64,000 nucleotides of DNA from an uncultured Kiritimatiellota bacterium (lineage in GTDB: Bacteria; Verrucomicrobiota; Kiritimatiellia; RFP12; UBA1067). Position numbers and translations under genes: made by a program. Shown here piece by piece: positions 1 through 10,200 of this stretch. The notes under the pieces are model-generated. The model made no database searches. It was not told where the DNA came from and saw nothing but the letters and a program-made list of their open reading frames with translations. The number at the start of each line of letters is the position of its first letter. The stretch's first letter is position 1. The DNA lies in contig CAKULV010000001.1 in assembly GCA_934667425.1 (NCBI GenBank), positions 124,001-188,000 on the forward strand. Direction: 5' to 3'.

Positions 1-230
1 ATGATATAATTATCTGCGTTTCTTCCCCCCGTAGCATCCAGGTCGCAAGAATGACCATGCTGCGCGGCTATTCGGAAGAGCATGCCGAAGCCCGTCTGGC
101 CGCGCAGATTCCCGTAGAGGAAAAGGCGGCCCGTTCCGACTATGTGGTAGTCAATGACGGTTCGGCGGAAAATCTCAGGATTGAAGCCAAGAAACTGGCT
201 GATTGGTTGAAAGGTAAATGTGATGGCTGA
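1..230 (+). CDS. coaE: Dephospho-CoA kinase, C-terminal part (5' end outside window)
   Basis: The reading frame with codons starting at position 3 is open from the window edge to TGA at 228-230. It encodes about 75 residues that match the CoaE C-terminus: a segment resembling the family's Q-x-x-R region (SIQVARMTMLRG), then SEEHAEARLAAQIP, EEKAARSDYVVVNDGS and a helical end. CoaE phosphorylates the ribose 3'-OH of dephospho-CoA, the last step of CoA synthesis, in the cytosol. The P-loop and the true start lie upstream of the window. The end overlaps the rho start by 8 bases, so the two genes are probably translationally coupled. Confidence 0.85.
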   Translation, partial: DIIICVSSPRSIQVARMTMLRGYSEEHAEARLAAQIPVEEKAARSDYVVVNDGSAENLRIEAKKLADWLKGKCDG

Positions 231-1902
231 AGAAGACGTTGGAAACGCTGCAGGCGTATCCGTTCCAGAGAAGAAGGAACGGGCGAAGAAGGCTGCGACC
301 CCGAAGAAGGCGGAAGTTGCCGAGGGCAAGGTCGAGGAAGCCGCCGCTCCGGTCCAGAAGGAGAAGCCGCAGGAGGCCGCCGCTCCCGCCCGGGAGCGGC
401 AGGAAAACAATGCGCCGGCGGCGGAAAAGCGCGAACAGAACCCTGATGGTTCCGCAGTGCCGCCGGCCGCAAACTCGCCGCATCCGGAACAGTCGGGCAA
501 CAGGCAGCGCCAGGACCAGTCCGGCAACATGAGCCGGAAGCAGCGTTGGATGCAGAGGATGAAGTCGCATGGGCGAAACGGCGGCAATGGACAGGGCGGG
601 CAGCCCCAGCCGCAGGTTCAGCGCAATCCCGACCTTCCCGAATACAAGCTTGCGGACATACATTCATGGGACAACGCCATGATTGTCGCAAGGCTGTGGC
701 CGGATGCGAACGCCGAGGATCTTGGCGCGATGAAGCGCCATGAGATCATCTTCAACGCGATACGCAGCTACCTTGCCAGGGGCGGCGCCGTTCGCGCAAG
801 CGGATGCCTTGAGATCGTCCGGGATGGATACGGCTATCTCCGCAGCGCGAAGACCAACTTCCTGGCGTGTCCGGAGGATGTGTTCGTGCCCCAGCAGCAG
901 ATCCGCAGGCATATGCTCCGTCCGGGCGACACGGTGGAGGGGCCGCTGCGCGATCCGCGCGACCGGGACCGCTACTTCGGGCTCGGCGGCGTCCTCACCG
1001 TGAACGGCAAGACCCCGAGTGAGGCGGCGCGGATCGTGCACTTCGAGAACCTGGTCCCGACGTTTCCGACCCGGCGCATTGTCCTGGAGACTACGCCGAA
1101 CGAGTATGCGACGCGCGTCGTGGACATCTTCACGCCGATCGGTTTCGGGCAGCGCGGAATAATAGTCGCCCCGCCCCGCGTCGGCAAGACCGTCCTGCTC
1201 CAGAAGATGGCGAACGCCATAACGGCGAACCATCCCGAGGCGATGCTCATAGTGCTACTCATTGACGAGCGTCCGGAAGAGGTCACTGACATGCAGCGGA
1301 ACACGAAGGCCATGGTGCTTTCGTCCACGTTTGACGAAGAGCCCCAGCACCACGTGAATGTCGCCGAGATGACGGGCGAGATGGCGCGTCGGCAGGTCGA
1401 GAACGGGCGTGACGTCGTGATCCTGCTTGATTCGATAACGCGCCTGGCGCGGGCATACAATACAGTCCAGCCGCATTCGGGCAAGATACTCACGGGCGGC
1501 GTGGATGCGCTCGCCCTGCACCGTCCAAAGCGCTTCTTCGGCGCGGCCCGCAACATCGAGGGCGGCGGCTCGCTCACGATCATAGCGACGGCCCTGATAG
1601 ACACCGGGTCCCGCATGGACGAGGTGATCTTCGAGGAGTTCAAGGGAACGGGCAACATGGAGCTTGTGCTTGATCGCGGCCTTGCGGACAAGCGCATATT
1701 CCCGGCGATAGACATAGAGAAGTCCGGCACGCGCAAGGAGGACCTGCTTCTCGACCCGATGGAGCTCGAGAAGACGTGGGCGCTGCGCCGCGTTCTCGCG
1801 GATGCGGGCCCGGAGCGCGCGATGCAGAGCGTGCTGAACGGAATGAAGAAGATCAAGACGAATCCGGCGTTCCTGCTTTCGCTCGACCTGAAGAACCTGT
1901 AA
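223..1902 (+). CDS. rho: Transcription termination factor Rho with long N-terminal extension
   Basis: This is a 559-residue Rho, against about 420 in E. coli. The extra length is an N-terminal segment (about residues 1-135), first K/A/E/P-rich and then Q/R/G/N-rich, and probably disordered. The RNA-binding cold-shock-like domain follows (about 180-285). The hexameric ATPase core has a P-loop APPRVGKT near residues 316-323, LLIDERPEEVTDM, the Walker B strand VVILLDSITRLARAYN, and the R-loop region GNMELVLDR. Rho translocates along nascent RNA and dissociates elongation complexes. GTG at 220 and ATG at 223 are adjacent possible starts; ATG was chosen. The gene overlaps coaE and is followed 12 bases later by uvrA. 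Similar extensions are known in several phyla and can bind RNA or drive condensation; that role here is inference. Confidence 0.97.
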   Translation: MAEEDVGNAAGVSVPEKKERAKKAATPKKAEVAEGKVEEAAAPVQKEKPQEAAAPARERQENNAPAAEKREQNPDGSAVPPAANSPHPEQSGNRQRQDQSGNMSRKQRWMQRMKSHGRNGGNGQGGQPQPQVQRNPDLPEYKLADIHSWDNAMIVARLWPDANAEDLGAMKRHEIIFNAIRSYLARGGAVRASGCLEIVRDGYGYLRSAKTNFLACPEDVFVPQQQIRRHMLRPGDTVEGPLRDPRDRDRYFGLGGVLTVNGKTPSEAARIVHFENLVPTFPTRRIVLETTPNEYATRVVDIFTPIGFGQRGIIVAPPRVGKTVLLQKMANAITANHPEAMLIVLLIDERPEEVTDMQRNTKAMVLSSTFDEEPQHHVNVAEMTGEMARRQVENGRDVVILLDSITRLARAYNTVQPHSGKILTGGVDALALHRPKRFFGAARNIEGGGSLTIIATALIDTGSRMDEVIFEEFKGTGNMELVLDRGLADKRIFPAIDIEKSGTRKEDLLLDPMELEKTWALRRVLADAGPERAMQSVLNGMKKIKTNPAFLLSLDLKNL

Positions 1903-1914
1903 GGGTGGTCTGAA

Positions 1915-4698
1915 GTGGGCGACATCGAGATACATGGTGCGCGGCAGCATAACCTCAAAAACATCGACGTCACGATACCGCGCAACTCGCTGACGGTTGT
2001 GACCGGGCTTTCCGGCAGCGGAAAGAGTTCGCTTGCGTTCGACACGCTCTATGCGGAGGGCCAGCGCCGCTACGTGGAGTCGCTAAGCGCCTATGCGCGG
2101 CAGTTCCTCGACCAGATGGAGAAGCCTGACGTCGAGAAGATAGAGGGACTTTCCCCGGCGATAGCGATCGAGCAGCGCACCTCTGGCGGCAATCCCCGCT
2201 CCATCGTCGCCACGGTCACGGAGATACACGATTACCTGCGGCTTCTCTACGGATCCGTAGGGGTGGCGCACTGCCCGAAGTGCGGACGCGAAGTGGTGCG
2301 GCAGTCCGCAGAGCAGATCGTGGAGTCGATAATGTCCATCGCGGACCCGTCTTCAGCGGGATCCGTGCGGCTGATCCTTTACGCCCCTGTCGTGAAGGGC
2401 AAGAAGGGCCGCCACGAGGATACCCTTGCGGAGATAAAGCGGCAGGGCTTTGCGAGGGTGCGGATAGACGGCGATACGTATCCGGTTGACGAGCTGCCGG
2501 AGATCGACAAGAAGAAGAGCCACAACATCGATGTCGTTGTCGATCGGCTGGTGCTGCCGTGCGACCGCACACGCCTCACCGATTCCGTCGAGCTTGGGCT
2601 GAAGGCCGGGCGCGGCGTAGTCTACGCAGAGCCGGCCGGCGGCGAGCCAATGGTGTACTCCGAACTGAACGCCTGCCTGTCGTGCGGAATATCGTTTGAC
2701 GAGCTGAAGCCGCGTTCGTTCTCGTTCAACTCGCCGTTCGGGGCGTGCCCCACGTGCGGCGGACTCGGCGCGATATACTATTTCGACGAGGATCTCGTCG
2801 TGCCGGACAGGTCTCTCCCGCTGAAGGAGTGCATCCATCCGTGGCGCAGGGCCGGACACAACGCGATAATGTACTACAATGCGCTGCTTGAGCACATCGC
2901 GAAGCAGTACGGCGTGGATCTCTCCACTCCGTACGAGAAGCTGCCATCGGCGTTCCGCAAGAAGCTGATGCACGGATTCGAGGATGACCTCGTGCTTCCG
3001 TGGCGCAGCGTCGACAAGCCGTTCGAAGGCGTCTTGGCCACACTTCAGAGGCGGCTCGCCGAGGCGGAGGATGACGAACACCGCGCCAAGCTCGAGGCCT
3101 ACCAGAGCGAGCGGCAGTGTCCGGCGTGCCACGGCACCCGCCTGCGCGAAGAGTCCCGCGCCGTAACCGTTGCGGGCAAGACCATCATCGAGGTGATGGG
3201 GATGAGTGTAAAGGATTGCCTTGCGCACTTCGAGTCTCTTTCGCTCCCTCCCGAAATGAAGGATGTCCACAAGGAGATAGTGAAGCGATTGCGGTTCCTG
3301 TATGATGTGGGCCTCGACTACCTTACCCTCGACCGTCCGAGCGCGACGCTTTCCGGCGGCGAAATGCAGAGGATACGCCTTGCCACGCAGATAGGGAGTG
3401 GATTGACCGGTGTGCTGTACGTGCTGGACGAGCCTACGATAGGCCTCCACCCGCGCGACAACGAGCGTCTGATCGCGACGCTGAAAGGATTGCGGGACAA
3501 GGGCAACACCGTGGTGATCGTGGAGCACGACGAGGAGATGATGCGCACGGCGGATTACATAATAGACCTCGGGCCGGGCGCGGGGCGCGAGGGCGGAAGG
3601 CTGATGTACCAGGGCGATTTCGCCGGCCTTCTCAAGTGCGGCAGCCTCACGGCCGACTATCTTGCGGGGAAGCGGCGCATCACGGGGAGCGGGACCAAGG
3701 GCCGGATTGCAAGGCCTGGGAACTGCATTACCCTGTCTGGCTGCACGGAGCACAACCTGAAGAACATAACCGTGCACATCCCGCCCGGCACGTTCACCGT
3801 CGTCACGGGGGTTTCCGGCTCCGGCAAGTCTACACTCATCGACGAGACGCTTAAACGCGAACTGATGCGCCGTTTCTACCACGCAAAGGCGAAGCCGGGG
3901 AAATTCAGGAAGCTCACAGGCGTAGACTGCATCGACAAGGTGATAGAGATCGACCAGTCCCCGATAGGCCGCACTCCGCGCTCGAACCCCGCCACATACG
4001 TAGGCTTCTTCTCGGATATACGCGAGCTCTTTGCGCAGACCGAGGGGGCGAAGGCCCGTGGATACACGCCGGGCAGATTCAGCTTCAACGTGAAGGGCGG
4101 ACGCTGCGAGACGTGCGGGGGCGACGGCGTCCGCAAGCTTGAGATGAGCTTCCTTCCGGATGTGTACGTCACGTGCGAGCAGTGTAACGGGCGCCGCTTC
4201 AACAAGGAGACGCTTGAGGTGCGCTACGGCGGCAAGAACATCGCCGAAGTGCTGGACATGACGGTCGCCGAGGCGTGCGAGTTCTTCGCGAAGGTGCCGC
4301 GACTTGCCGGCAGGCTCAGGACGCTTGTCGATGTCGGCCTTGGGTATCTGGGGCTTGGGCAGCCGGCCACGACGCTTTCCGGCGGCGAGGCCCAGCGCAT
4401 CAAGCTCGCGACGGAACTGTCGCGCAGGTCTACGGGCAGGACGCTCTATCTGCTTGACGAGCCGACTACCGGGCTGCATTTCGATGACATAGCGAAGCTG
4501 ATGAACCTTCTGCTGAAGCTGCGCGATGCCGGAAACACCGTAGTTGTCATCGAGCACAACGTGGACGTGATGCGCTGCGCCGACTGGATAATAGATCTGG
4601 GCCCGGGCGGAGGCGACATGGGCGGCAATCTCGTATGCGAAGGGCCGCCGGATGTCGTGAAGGAGTGCAAAGAGTCCGTCACCGGACGCTTTCTGTAG
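1915..4698 (+). CDS. uvrA: Excinuclease ABC subunit A
   Basis: The 927-residue protein has the full UvrA architecture. Two ABC ATPase modules carry P-loops GLSGSGKSS (about residue 31) and GVSGSGKST (about 631), each with an LSGGE signature (ATLSGGEMQRIRLATQ and TTLSGGEAQRIKLATE) and DEPT Walker B motifs. Zinc-binding cysteine pairs appear as CPKCGR, CLSCG/CPTCGG, CPACHG and CETCGG/CEQCNG. UvrA dimers scan DNA for bulky lesions and load UvrB in nucleotide excision repair. The start is GTG at 1915, which gives the normal N-terminus directly before IEIHGARQHNLKNI; no strong Shine-Dalgarno is visible. It is probably cotranscribed with rho. Length is normal for the family. Confidence 0.98.
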   Translation: MGDIEIHGARQHNLKNIDVTIPRNSLTVVTGLSGSGKSSLAFDTLYAEGQRRYVESLSAYARQFLDQMEKPDVEKIEGLSPAIAIEQRTSGGNPRSIVATVTEIHDYLRLLYGSVGVAHCPKCGREVVRQSAEQIVESIMSIADPSSAGSVRLILYAPVVKGKKGRHEDTLAEIKRQGFARVRIDGDTYPVDELPEIDKKKSHNIDVVVDRLVLPCDRTRLTDSVELGLKAGRGVVYAEPAGGEPMVYSELNACLSCGISFDELKPRSFSFNSPFGACPTCGGLGAIYYFDEDLVVPDRSLPLKECIHPWRRAGHNAIMYYNALLEHIAKQYGVDLSTPYEKLPSAFRKKLMHGFEDDLVLPWRSVDKPFEGVLATLQRRLAEAEDDEHRAKLEAYQSERQCPACHGTRLREESRAVTVAGKTIIEVMGMSVKDCLAHFESLSLPPEMKDVHKEIVKRLRFLYDVGLDYLTLDRPSATLSGGEMQRIRLATQIGSGLTGVLYVLDEPTIGLHPRDNERLIATLKGLRDKGNTVVIVEHDEEMMRTADYIIDLGPGAGREGGRLMYQGDFAGLLKCGSLTADYLAGKRRITGSGTKGRIARPGNCITLSGCTEHNLKNITVHIPPGTFTVVTGVSGSGKSTLIDETLKRELMRRFYHAKAKPGKFRKLTGVDCIDKVIEIDQSPIGRTPRSNPATYVGFFSDIRELFAQTEGAKARGYTPGRFSFNVKGGRCETCGGDGVRKLEMSFLPDVYVTCEQCNGRRFNKETLEVRYGGKNIAEVLDMTVAEACEFFAKVPRLAGRLRTLVDVGLGYLGLGQPATTLSGGEAQRIKLATELSRRSTGRTLYLLDEPTTGLHFDDIAKLMNLLLKLRDAGNTVVVIEHNVDVMRCADWIIDLGPGGGDMGGNLVCEGPPDVVKECKESVTGRFL

Positions 4699-4722
4699 GT
4701 GGGTCGGCGGGGGCGATTGCCA

Positions 4723-6015
4723 ATGGCGTCAGACGATTCTCTATGCGGATGCATCCCGGCCAGCTCGCCGCATGGCCTTATCGAGGCGCTTGCCGGATGC
4801 GCGCGCTTCGGCGTGAGGCCGGGACTGGACGCGATCCGCGCGGCGTGCTCCGGGATGGGCAATCCGCAGGACGGCCTGAGCGTCATACATGTGGCCGGTA
4901 CGAACGGCAAGGGCGCGGTGTGCGCGTTGATTGATTCGGCGCTCCGGGCGGCGGGGTTCCGCACAGGACGCTACACGAGCCCTCATCTGGTCTCGCTGAA
5001 TGAGCGTTTCTTCCTTGACGGAGCGCCAGTGTCGTACGACAGGCTTAACGCGGCCTTTGCGTCGGTGAAAGGCGTGGGGAGCCTTACGTACTTCGAGTTG
5101 CTTACGGCAACCGCGTTCGAGCTGTATGGACGGGAGCGCGTGGATTACCTTGTGCTGGAGACCGGGCTTGGCGGCAGGTTCGACGCCACGAACATTGTGG
5201 AGAGCCCAAGGCTTTCGGTCATTACGCGGATCGGCCTTGACCATTGCGACTGGCTCGGTCACACCATTGCCGAAATTGCCGCGGAGAAGGGCGGCATAAT
5301 CAAGACGGGCGTGCCGTGTGTGCTTGGGGCAATGCCGGAAGAGGCGAGGCGGGTGATCGAGTCCATTGCGGCCTCTCAGGGGGCGCGGTGCATTTGTGCG
5401 CCATCCGCGGATTCGGCGGACGCAGGACTTGCGGCGGCGATGGAGTCACTTTCGCTTGGCGGGAACTTCAACCGGGAGAACGCCGCCACGGCATATGCGG
5501 CATTGAAGGAAATCGGCATTGGCGACGAGGCGATCAGGCGTGGCTTTGCGTCCGTTGTATGGCCGGGACGATACCAGCGCGTGGTGAAGGGCGGCAGGCG
5601 GTTCCTTGTGGATGGAGCGCACAATCCGCCGGCAATGAGGGCTCTGGCCGATTCGCTCAAGAGGGAACGCCTGTCGCCGGGACGCTTCCCGTTCGCCGGA
5701 AGGGTCGTCTGCGGATTCTGCGGCGACAAGGATGTTTCGGCAAGTCTGCGTATATTGCGGGAGGTCGCAGACGTGGGGTTCGCGGTGCCGATCAGGAATC
5801 CGCGGTCCCTGCCGCCGGAACGCACGGCGGAGCTGATGCGGGGGGCCGGGTTCGCCGAGGCTTGTGCGTTCAACAGCCTGGCCGAGGCGCTGGAGTGTGC
5901 GCAGGACGGTACACTCGTGTGCGGCTCCCTTTTCCTTGCGGGGGAGGCGCTTGAGGATCTTGGGTGGGTTTCGCGTCCATCGGACGCCTTTACTCCAAAC
6001 GAGACGTTTAGATGA
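4723..6015 (+). CDS. folC: Folylpolyglutamate synthase / dihydrofolate synthase
   Basis: This 430-residue Mur-ligase-family enzyme adds glutamate to folates, and in many bacteria also makes dihydrofolate from dihydropteroate. Visible marks are the ATP-binding loop HVAGTNGKGAV near residue 58, TSPHLVSLNERF, ETGLGGRFDATN, ITRIGLDHCDWLG, the EKGGIIK lysine segment (the family's carbamylated Lys region) and VDGAHNPPA in the C-terminal domain. ATG at 4723 was preferred to GTG at 4699 because a GGGGGCGA purine stretch lies at proper distance and the extra eight residues look unlike the family. It starts 24 bases after uvrA, in the same transcriptional run. Confidence 0.93.
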   Translation: MASDDSLCGCIPASSPHGLIEALAGCARFGVRPGLDAIRAACSGMGNPQDGLSVIHVAGTNGKGAVCALIDSALRAAGFRTGRYTSPHLVSLNERFFLDGAPVSYDRLNAAFASVKGVGSLTYFELLTATAFELYGRERVDYLVLETGLGGRFDATNIVESPRLSVITRIGLDHCDWLGHTIAEIAAEKGGIIKTGVPCVLGAMPEEARRVIESIAASQGARCICAPSADSADAGLAAAMESLSLGGNFNRENAATAYAALKEIGIGDEAIRRGFASVVWPGRYQRVVKGGRRFLVDGAHNPPAMRALADSLKRERLSPGRFPFAGRVVCGFCGDKDVSASLRILREVADVGFAVPIRNPRSLPPERTAELMRGAGFAEACAFNSLAEALECAQDGTLVCGSLFLAGEALEDLGWVSRPSDAFTPNETFR

Positions 6016-6020
6016 TTTGG

Positions 6021-6026
6021 TATAAT
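6021..6026 (+). promoter_or_regulatory. Extended -10 promoter of queA
   Basis: TGG-TATAAT ends 8 bases before the queA ATG at 6035. A start site about 7 bases downstream would make the mRNA leaderless or nearly so. No Shine-Dalgarno is present. A -35 element is not obvious; the upstream bases are the end of folC. Confidence 0.7.
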
Positions 6027-6034
6027 TGCGTGAA

Positions 6035-7156
6035 ATGAAAGCAAAACAGTTTTGGTATCCGCTTCCTGAGCGGCTTGTCGCCCAGCACCCGGTGGAACGG
6101 CGCGGCACGGAGAGGATGATGGTGCTGCACCGCGACACCGGAATCATAGAGCATCGGCACATTGCGGACATTGTCGAGTATCTTACGCCAAACGACCTTC
6201 TTGTGGTGAACGACACCAAGGTGTTCCCGGCTCGCCTGATAGGGACGTGGGAGGATACACCTGGCGAGGTCGAGGTCCTCATGGTGTCGCCAGCGCCGGA
6301 AGCTGAGGTTGACGGCGCGGCCGTCGGTGGACTGGATGTCGATCTCGGCGAATCTGCGCTCGTATGGAACGTCATGATCGGATCCGGGCGCAAGTGCCGC
6401 GAGGGGCAGGTCGCGGTGTTCGGTCCGAATGCCGAGCTGAAGGCCCGGCTGCTGTCCAGGCTGGAAGGCATTGGGATGTGGAAGGTGTCGTTTGAATGCC
6501 CGCGTCCGCTTATGGATCTGCTGGACGAGTTCGGGCACACGCCCGTGCCTCCGTATGTCCATCGCGAGGGGACGCGGCAGGAGGAGCTTGCGGACCGGGA
6601 ACGGTACCAGACGATCTACGCGAGGCACGTGGGGTCTGTCGCGGCTCCAACGGCAGGCCTCCATTTCACGGGCGAGATATTTGCCGCGCTTGAGCGCAAG
6701 GGCGTTCGCAGGTGCGCGGTGACGCTTCATGTCGGGCCGGGCACGTTCCGTCCCGTGAAGACTGAGGACATCGAAGACCACCACATGGATTTCGAGGCGT
6801 TCACGGTGCCGCCGGAGACTGCGGCGGCGATCAACGAATGCAGGGCGCGTGGAGGGCGAGTGGTGTGCGTCGGCTCAACTACGGTGCGTACGCTTGAGAC
6901 TGTCGCGAACCGCGAGCGCAAGGATGGCGATCCGCTGATCGTTCCTGGGTCGGGCGCTTCCAACATCTTCATATACCCGCCGTACAGGTTCAAGGTCTGC
7001 GACGCGATGCTCACCAACTTCCACTTGCCGCAGTCCACTCTGCTGATGATGGTTTCCGCGCTTGCCGGAAGGGAGCGAATACTCTGCTCCTACGCATTCG
7101 CCGTGAAGAAGGAATATCGCTTCTTCTCGTACGGCGACTGCATGCTGATCATTTAG
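6035..7156 (+). CDS. queA: S-adenosylmethionine:tRNA ribosyltransferase-isomerase
   Basis: This 373-residue protein is QueA, which transfers and isomerises the ribose of SAM onto preQ1 in tRNA to make epoxyqueuosine. Family blocks are clear: FWYPLPERLVAQHPVERR at the N-terminus, LLVVNDTKVFPARLIG, GHTPVPPYVHR, ERYQTIYARHVGSVAAPTAG (residues 193-212), LHVGPGTFRPVK, and the C-terminal VCDAMLTNFHLPQSTLLMMVSAL. ATG at 6035 gives the standard MKAKQFWYPLPE start; an in-frame TTG at 6026 lies inside the -10 hexamer and is rejected. The region around residues 85-110 (PAPEAEVDGAAVGGLD) is a small insertion. It has its own promoter and probably a leaderless mRNA. Confidence 0.96.
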   Translation: MKAKQFWYPLPERLVAQHPVERRGTERMMVLHRDTGIIEHRHIADIVEYLTPNDLLVVNDTKVFPARLIGTWEDTPGEVEVLMVSPAPEAEVDGAAVGGLDVDLGESALVWNVMIGSGRKCREGQVAVFGPNAELKARLLSRLEGIGMWKVSFECPRPLMDLLDEFGHTPVPPYVHREGTRQEELADRERYQTIYARHVGSVAAPTAGLHFTGEIFAALERKGVRRCAVTLHVGPGTFRPVKTEDIEDHHMDFEAFTVPPETAAAINECRARGGRVVCVGSTTVRTLETVANRERKDGDPLIVPGSGASNIFIYPPYRFKVCDAMLTNFHLPQSTLLMMVSALAGRERILCSYAFAVKKEYRFFSYGDCMLII

Positions 7157-7157
7157 G

Positions 7158-7185
7158 TTGAAAAAAAAAATGTATTTGCTACACT
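7158..7185 (+). promoter_or_regulatory. Promoter of the 7222 secreted-protein gene
   Basis: TTGAAA (7158-7163), a 16-base spacer and TACACT (7180-7185) preceded by TGC form an extended -10 promoter. The predicted 5' leader is about 30 bases and contains a GAGGAG ribosome-binding site near 7207, 10-12 bases before the ATG. An A-tract fills the spacer. Confidence 0.65.
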
Positions 7186-7221
7186 TCTCCACAGGTCAAA
7201 CAAGTAGAGGAGTGTGGCATC

Positions 7222-10200
7222 ATGAACATCAGGGCTCTTTCGGCATCACTTTCGCTATCCATGGCTTCGCTTGCCGCGTTCGCTACCGACTATGCATGGG
7301 TCGGAGCTTCGGTGGGCGAATGGACTGAACCCTCGAACTGGTCTCCATCGACAGGCTATCCCAATGGAGCGGACGATACCGCCATGTTTGCCCCGTCTGC
7401 GGCGACGGCGGTGACTGTCGCCTCTCCGATCGGGGTGAAGGGGCTGGTCGTCGGCGGATCGGCTGCGCTTACCGTCACGGGCGAGAGCATCGCGCTCGGC
7501 GAGGGCGGCATCTCGTCAACGTCGTCGGCGGCAGTGGGCATCTCCAACAACCTTGAGATCGCATCGGCGGCGACTCCGCTTGCCGTGACGGGTCCGGAGA
7601 CGCTTTCCGCTGCGACCCCTGCCGGACCGCTTCACCTGGGAGGCGTGATTTCGGGCGAAGGCGGGCTCGCAAAGACCGGGTCTGGTCTTCTGTACCTCTA
7701 TCGCGAAAATCCGTTCACCGGTGCGTTCACCGCAGATGGGAATGGCGTGACCCCGACAGGTGCTGAGATTTCCTCGCTGGCGGGAGGCAAGTTTGCGGAG
7801 TTTGGATCTGGCGATGTCACCATCTACGATTGCGGTGCGCTGGGTACGTCCTCGGCTACGTTCGAGGGCAACCTTACCCCTACTGTGGCGGTTCAGGGCC
7901 TTGGCTGTCGCCTTGTGATCGCAAAGAGCGGAACGGTCTCCATCCCGAATCTTGAGCTGACTGGCGATGGCGCCAACATCGGGTCGCTCTGTGTCCGGGA
8001 AGGTTGCACGGTGGATTTCACTGGCGAGATAAATTGCCGGTGGCGTCTGCGTCCGTTTATCGAAAAGTCCGCGAAGGTAAACTTCCATGGCAATGTGAGG
8101 CATTGGAACTATCTCACGATGCAGACCGTAGAAGGCTCCGAGATGCATCTGTACTGCCCCATCTACGGGTCGAATATCGGGTATGGGAAAGGAAAGATAT
8201 ATCTCCACAGCACGGAGACAACGACGTTGTCGGCGAACATCTTCATGGGAGATGCGCCGTACGTCTGCTGCGCGGAGAATGCCATGCCTGCGCTCATCAA
8301 CAGTTTCAGGTACGACAGCTCCATGGGAGTATTCGACCTGAACGGCTACGACCAGCTCGTGAAGAGGTTCGTGTTGAGAGATGAGAGAGGCGTCGCGGGG
8401 TACGGCGCATTGACTTCCCCGGAGGACCGCCCCGCGAAGGTAAGGTTCGCCGGCTGCAATACGGCCGGCTTCAAGAACAGGTTCACGGGCTCTGCCGGTT
8501 TCGAGTGGGATCCCGGTGCGGAGAAGACGTTTACGCTCAGCAACGCGGTCTCGACGACGATCGGAGAGTTCTCCGTCAAGAGCGGAACGCTCATGGTCAA
8601 GGATTCCGCATCCTTCACGCGGCTTGGCACGCTCTCGGTGGCGGAAGGCGCAAAGTTCGTCGCCGAGGCTGCGGGCGCGGCGTGCTATGCCACCAACGTG
8701 CTGCTCGGCTCCAATGCGGAACTGACGCTTGGCAAGAACAGGCTGTTGCGTTGCGCGTATGCGGAGGTGGATGGCGTCGCGCTTCCCGCCGGCATCTACA
8801 CGGCGGCATCCGGGGAGGTGAAGATAGGGGGCGAGGGCAAACTTGTGGTCGTGCCGCGCGGAAAGTCCTGGAAGGGCGGCGATGCGGGCGACTGGAGCGA
8901 TCCCGGGAACTGGGAGGGCGGCGTGCCGCAGGCGGGCGACAGCGTCAGCCTCGACAAGGCCGTAAGCGTGAGCTTCTCCGGCGAGATGCCGAGACTGAAG
9001 TCCCTCAACCTGGCGAATGGGGCGACCCTTGTGCTGTCCAACTGGACGACATCCGTAAACTCGGAGTACGTCTGCGTCGATTACGGCGGGACCATATCGC
9101 CTGCCGGACCGTTCACGAACGAGGTGGGCAAGTCCCGCGTGTGGATCAGGTGCGGCGAGCTTGTCGTGATGCATGGCGGCGCCATCGATGCCAGCAGAAA
9201 GGGTTGGGAAGGAGGTCTGTGGACTGCGGATGGAACTCCTATCCACAAGCTCGGATTCGGCCCCGGCGCGGTCGATCTCGAGGCGAAGTCAGGGTCGTCG
9301 CACGGCGGACGCGGCGGCATGGGCAGCGTGGCATACCTGCCGGGCGCGACATACGACGACCCGTATGCGCCGGTCGAGCCCGGCTCCGGCGGGACCTGTC
9401 CGATGAAATGGGGCTGGAGCAATCCGCATTCCGGCGGCGGGGCAATCCGGATCGAGGCGACTGGACGCATCGTCGTCGATGGCGAGATCCGTGCGGACGG
9501 CTCGCCCGCGTCTCCCGTCGCTGCGGTCACAGCATACAGCCTCGACGCCGCCGCATCTGGCGGAAGCGTGTGGATATCCTGCGCGGCGATCGGCGGAAGC
9601 GGCATCGTCTCCGCGAACGGCGGCGATGGCGGTGCGCCCGTGTATCCCGGTCCGCTGGTTCTCTCAAACAATACGAGGCCGTCGTGCGACCTGCGCATAG
9701 GGTATCCGGCCGGCGGCGGAATGGTGAAGATCGAGACGACCGACACGGCCGCACAGGCGGCGGCGGACATTGCGGGGCTTAGGGTCTCCGCAGCCCCCGG
9801 ATATTTCCCGTCCGCCGTGTTCGGATGCGATTCGCTCTCGACATTCGACCGCTACAACACGCATGCGGAGCCGGGCACGGTGGTGATCACCGATTCCGCG
9901 CTGCGCAAGGGCCTCATAGGCAAGGGCATAACGGGCAGATTGCTTGACGTGGAGTCGTTTGAGCATGAGGGCGACTTCGTCTGGTCGTGGGGACACGTGC
10001 GCTTCCCTGTAGAGGGATTCCGCTTCGATGTGACGGGCGATCTCACCGTGGCGTCCACGAACTCGAGGCTTGAGATCGGGAACGTGTGCGTCACCAACAA
10101 GCGTTGCGCGGCGAACGACATCTGGGGCGGTCGCGAGGTCAACAGGATTTCCGTAGGCGGCGATTTCACGGTGGCCGAGGGGGCGACTGTCGAGATCCGC

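Noticed and set aside
2..10. TGA-TATAAT motif inside coaE, a possible rho promoter
   Set aside because: It fits the local promoter pattern, but lies in coding sequence 210 bases from rho with no -35; may be chance.
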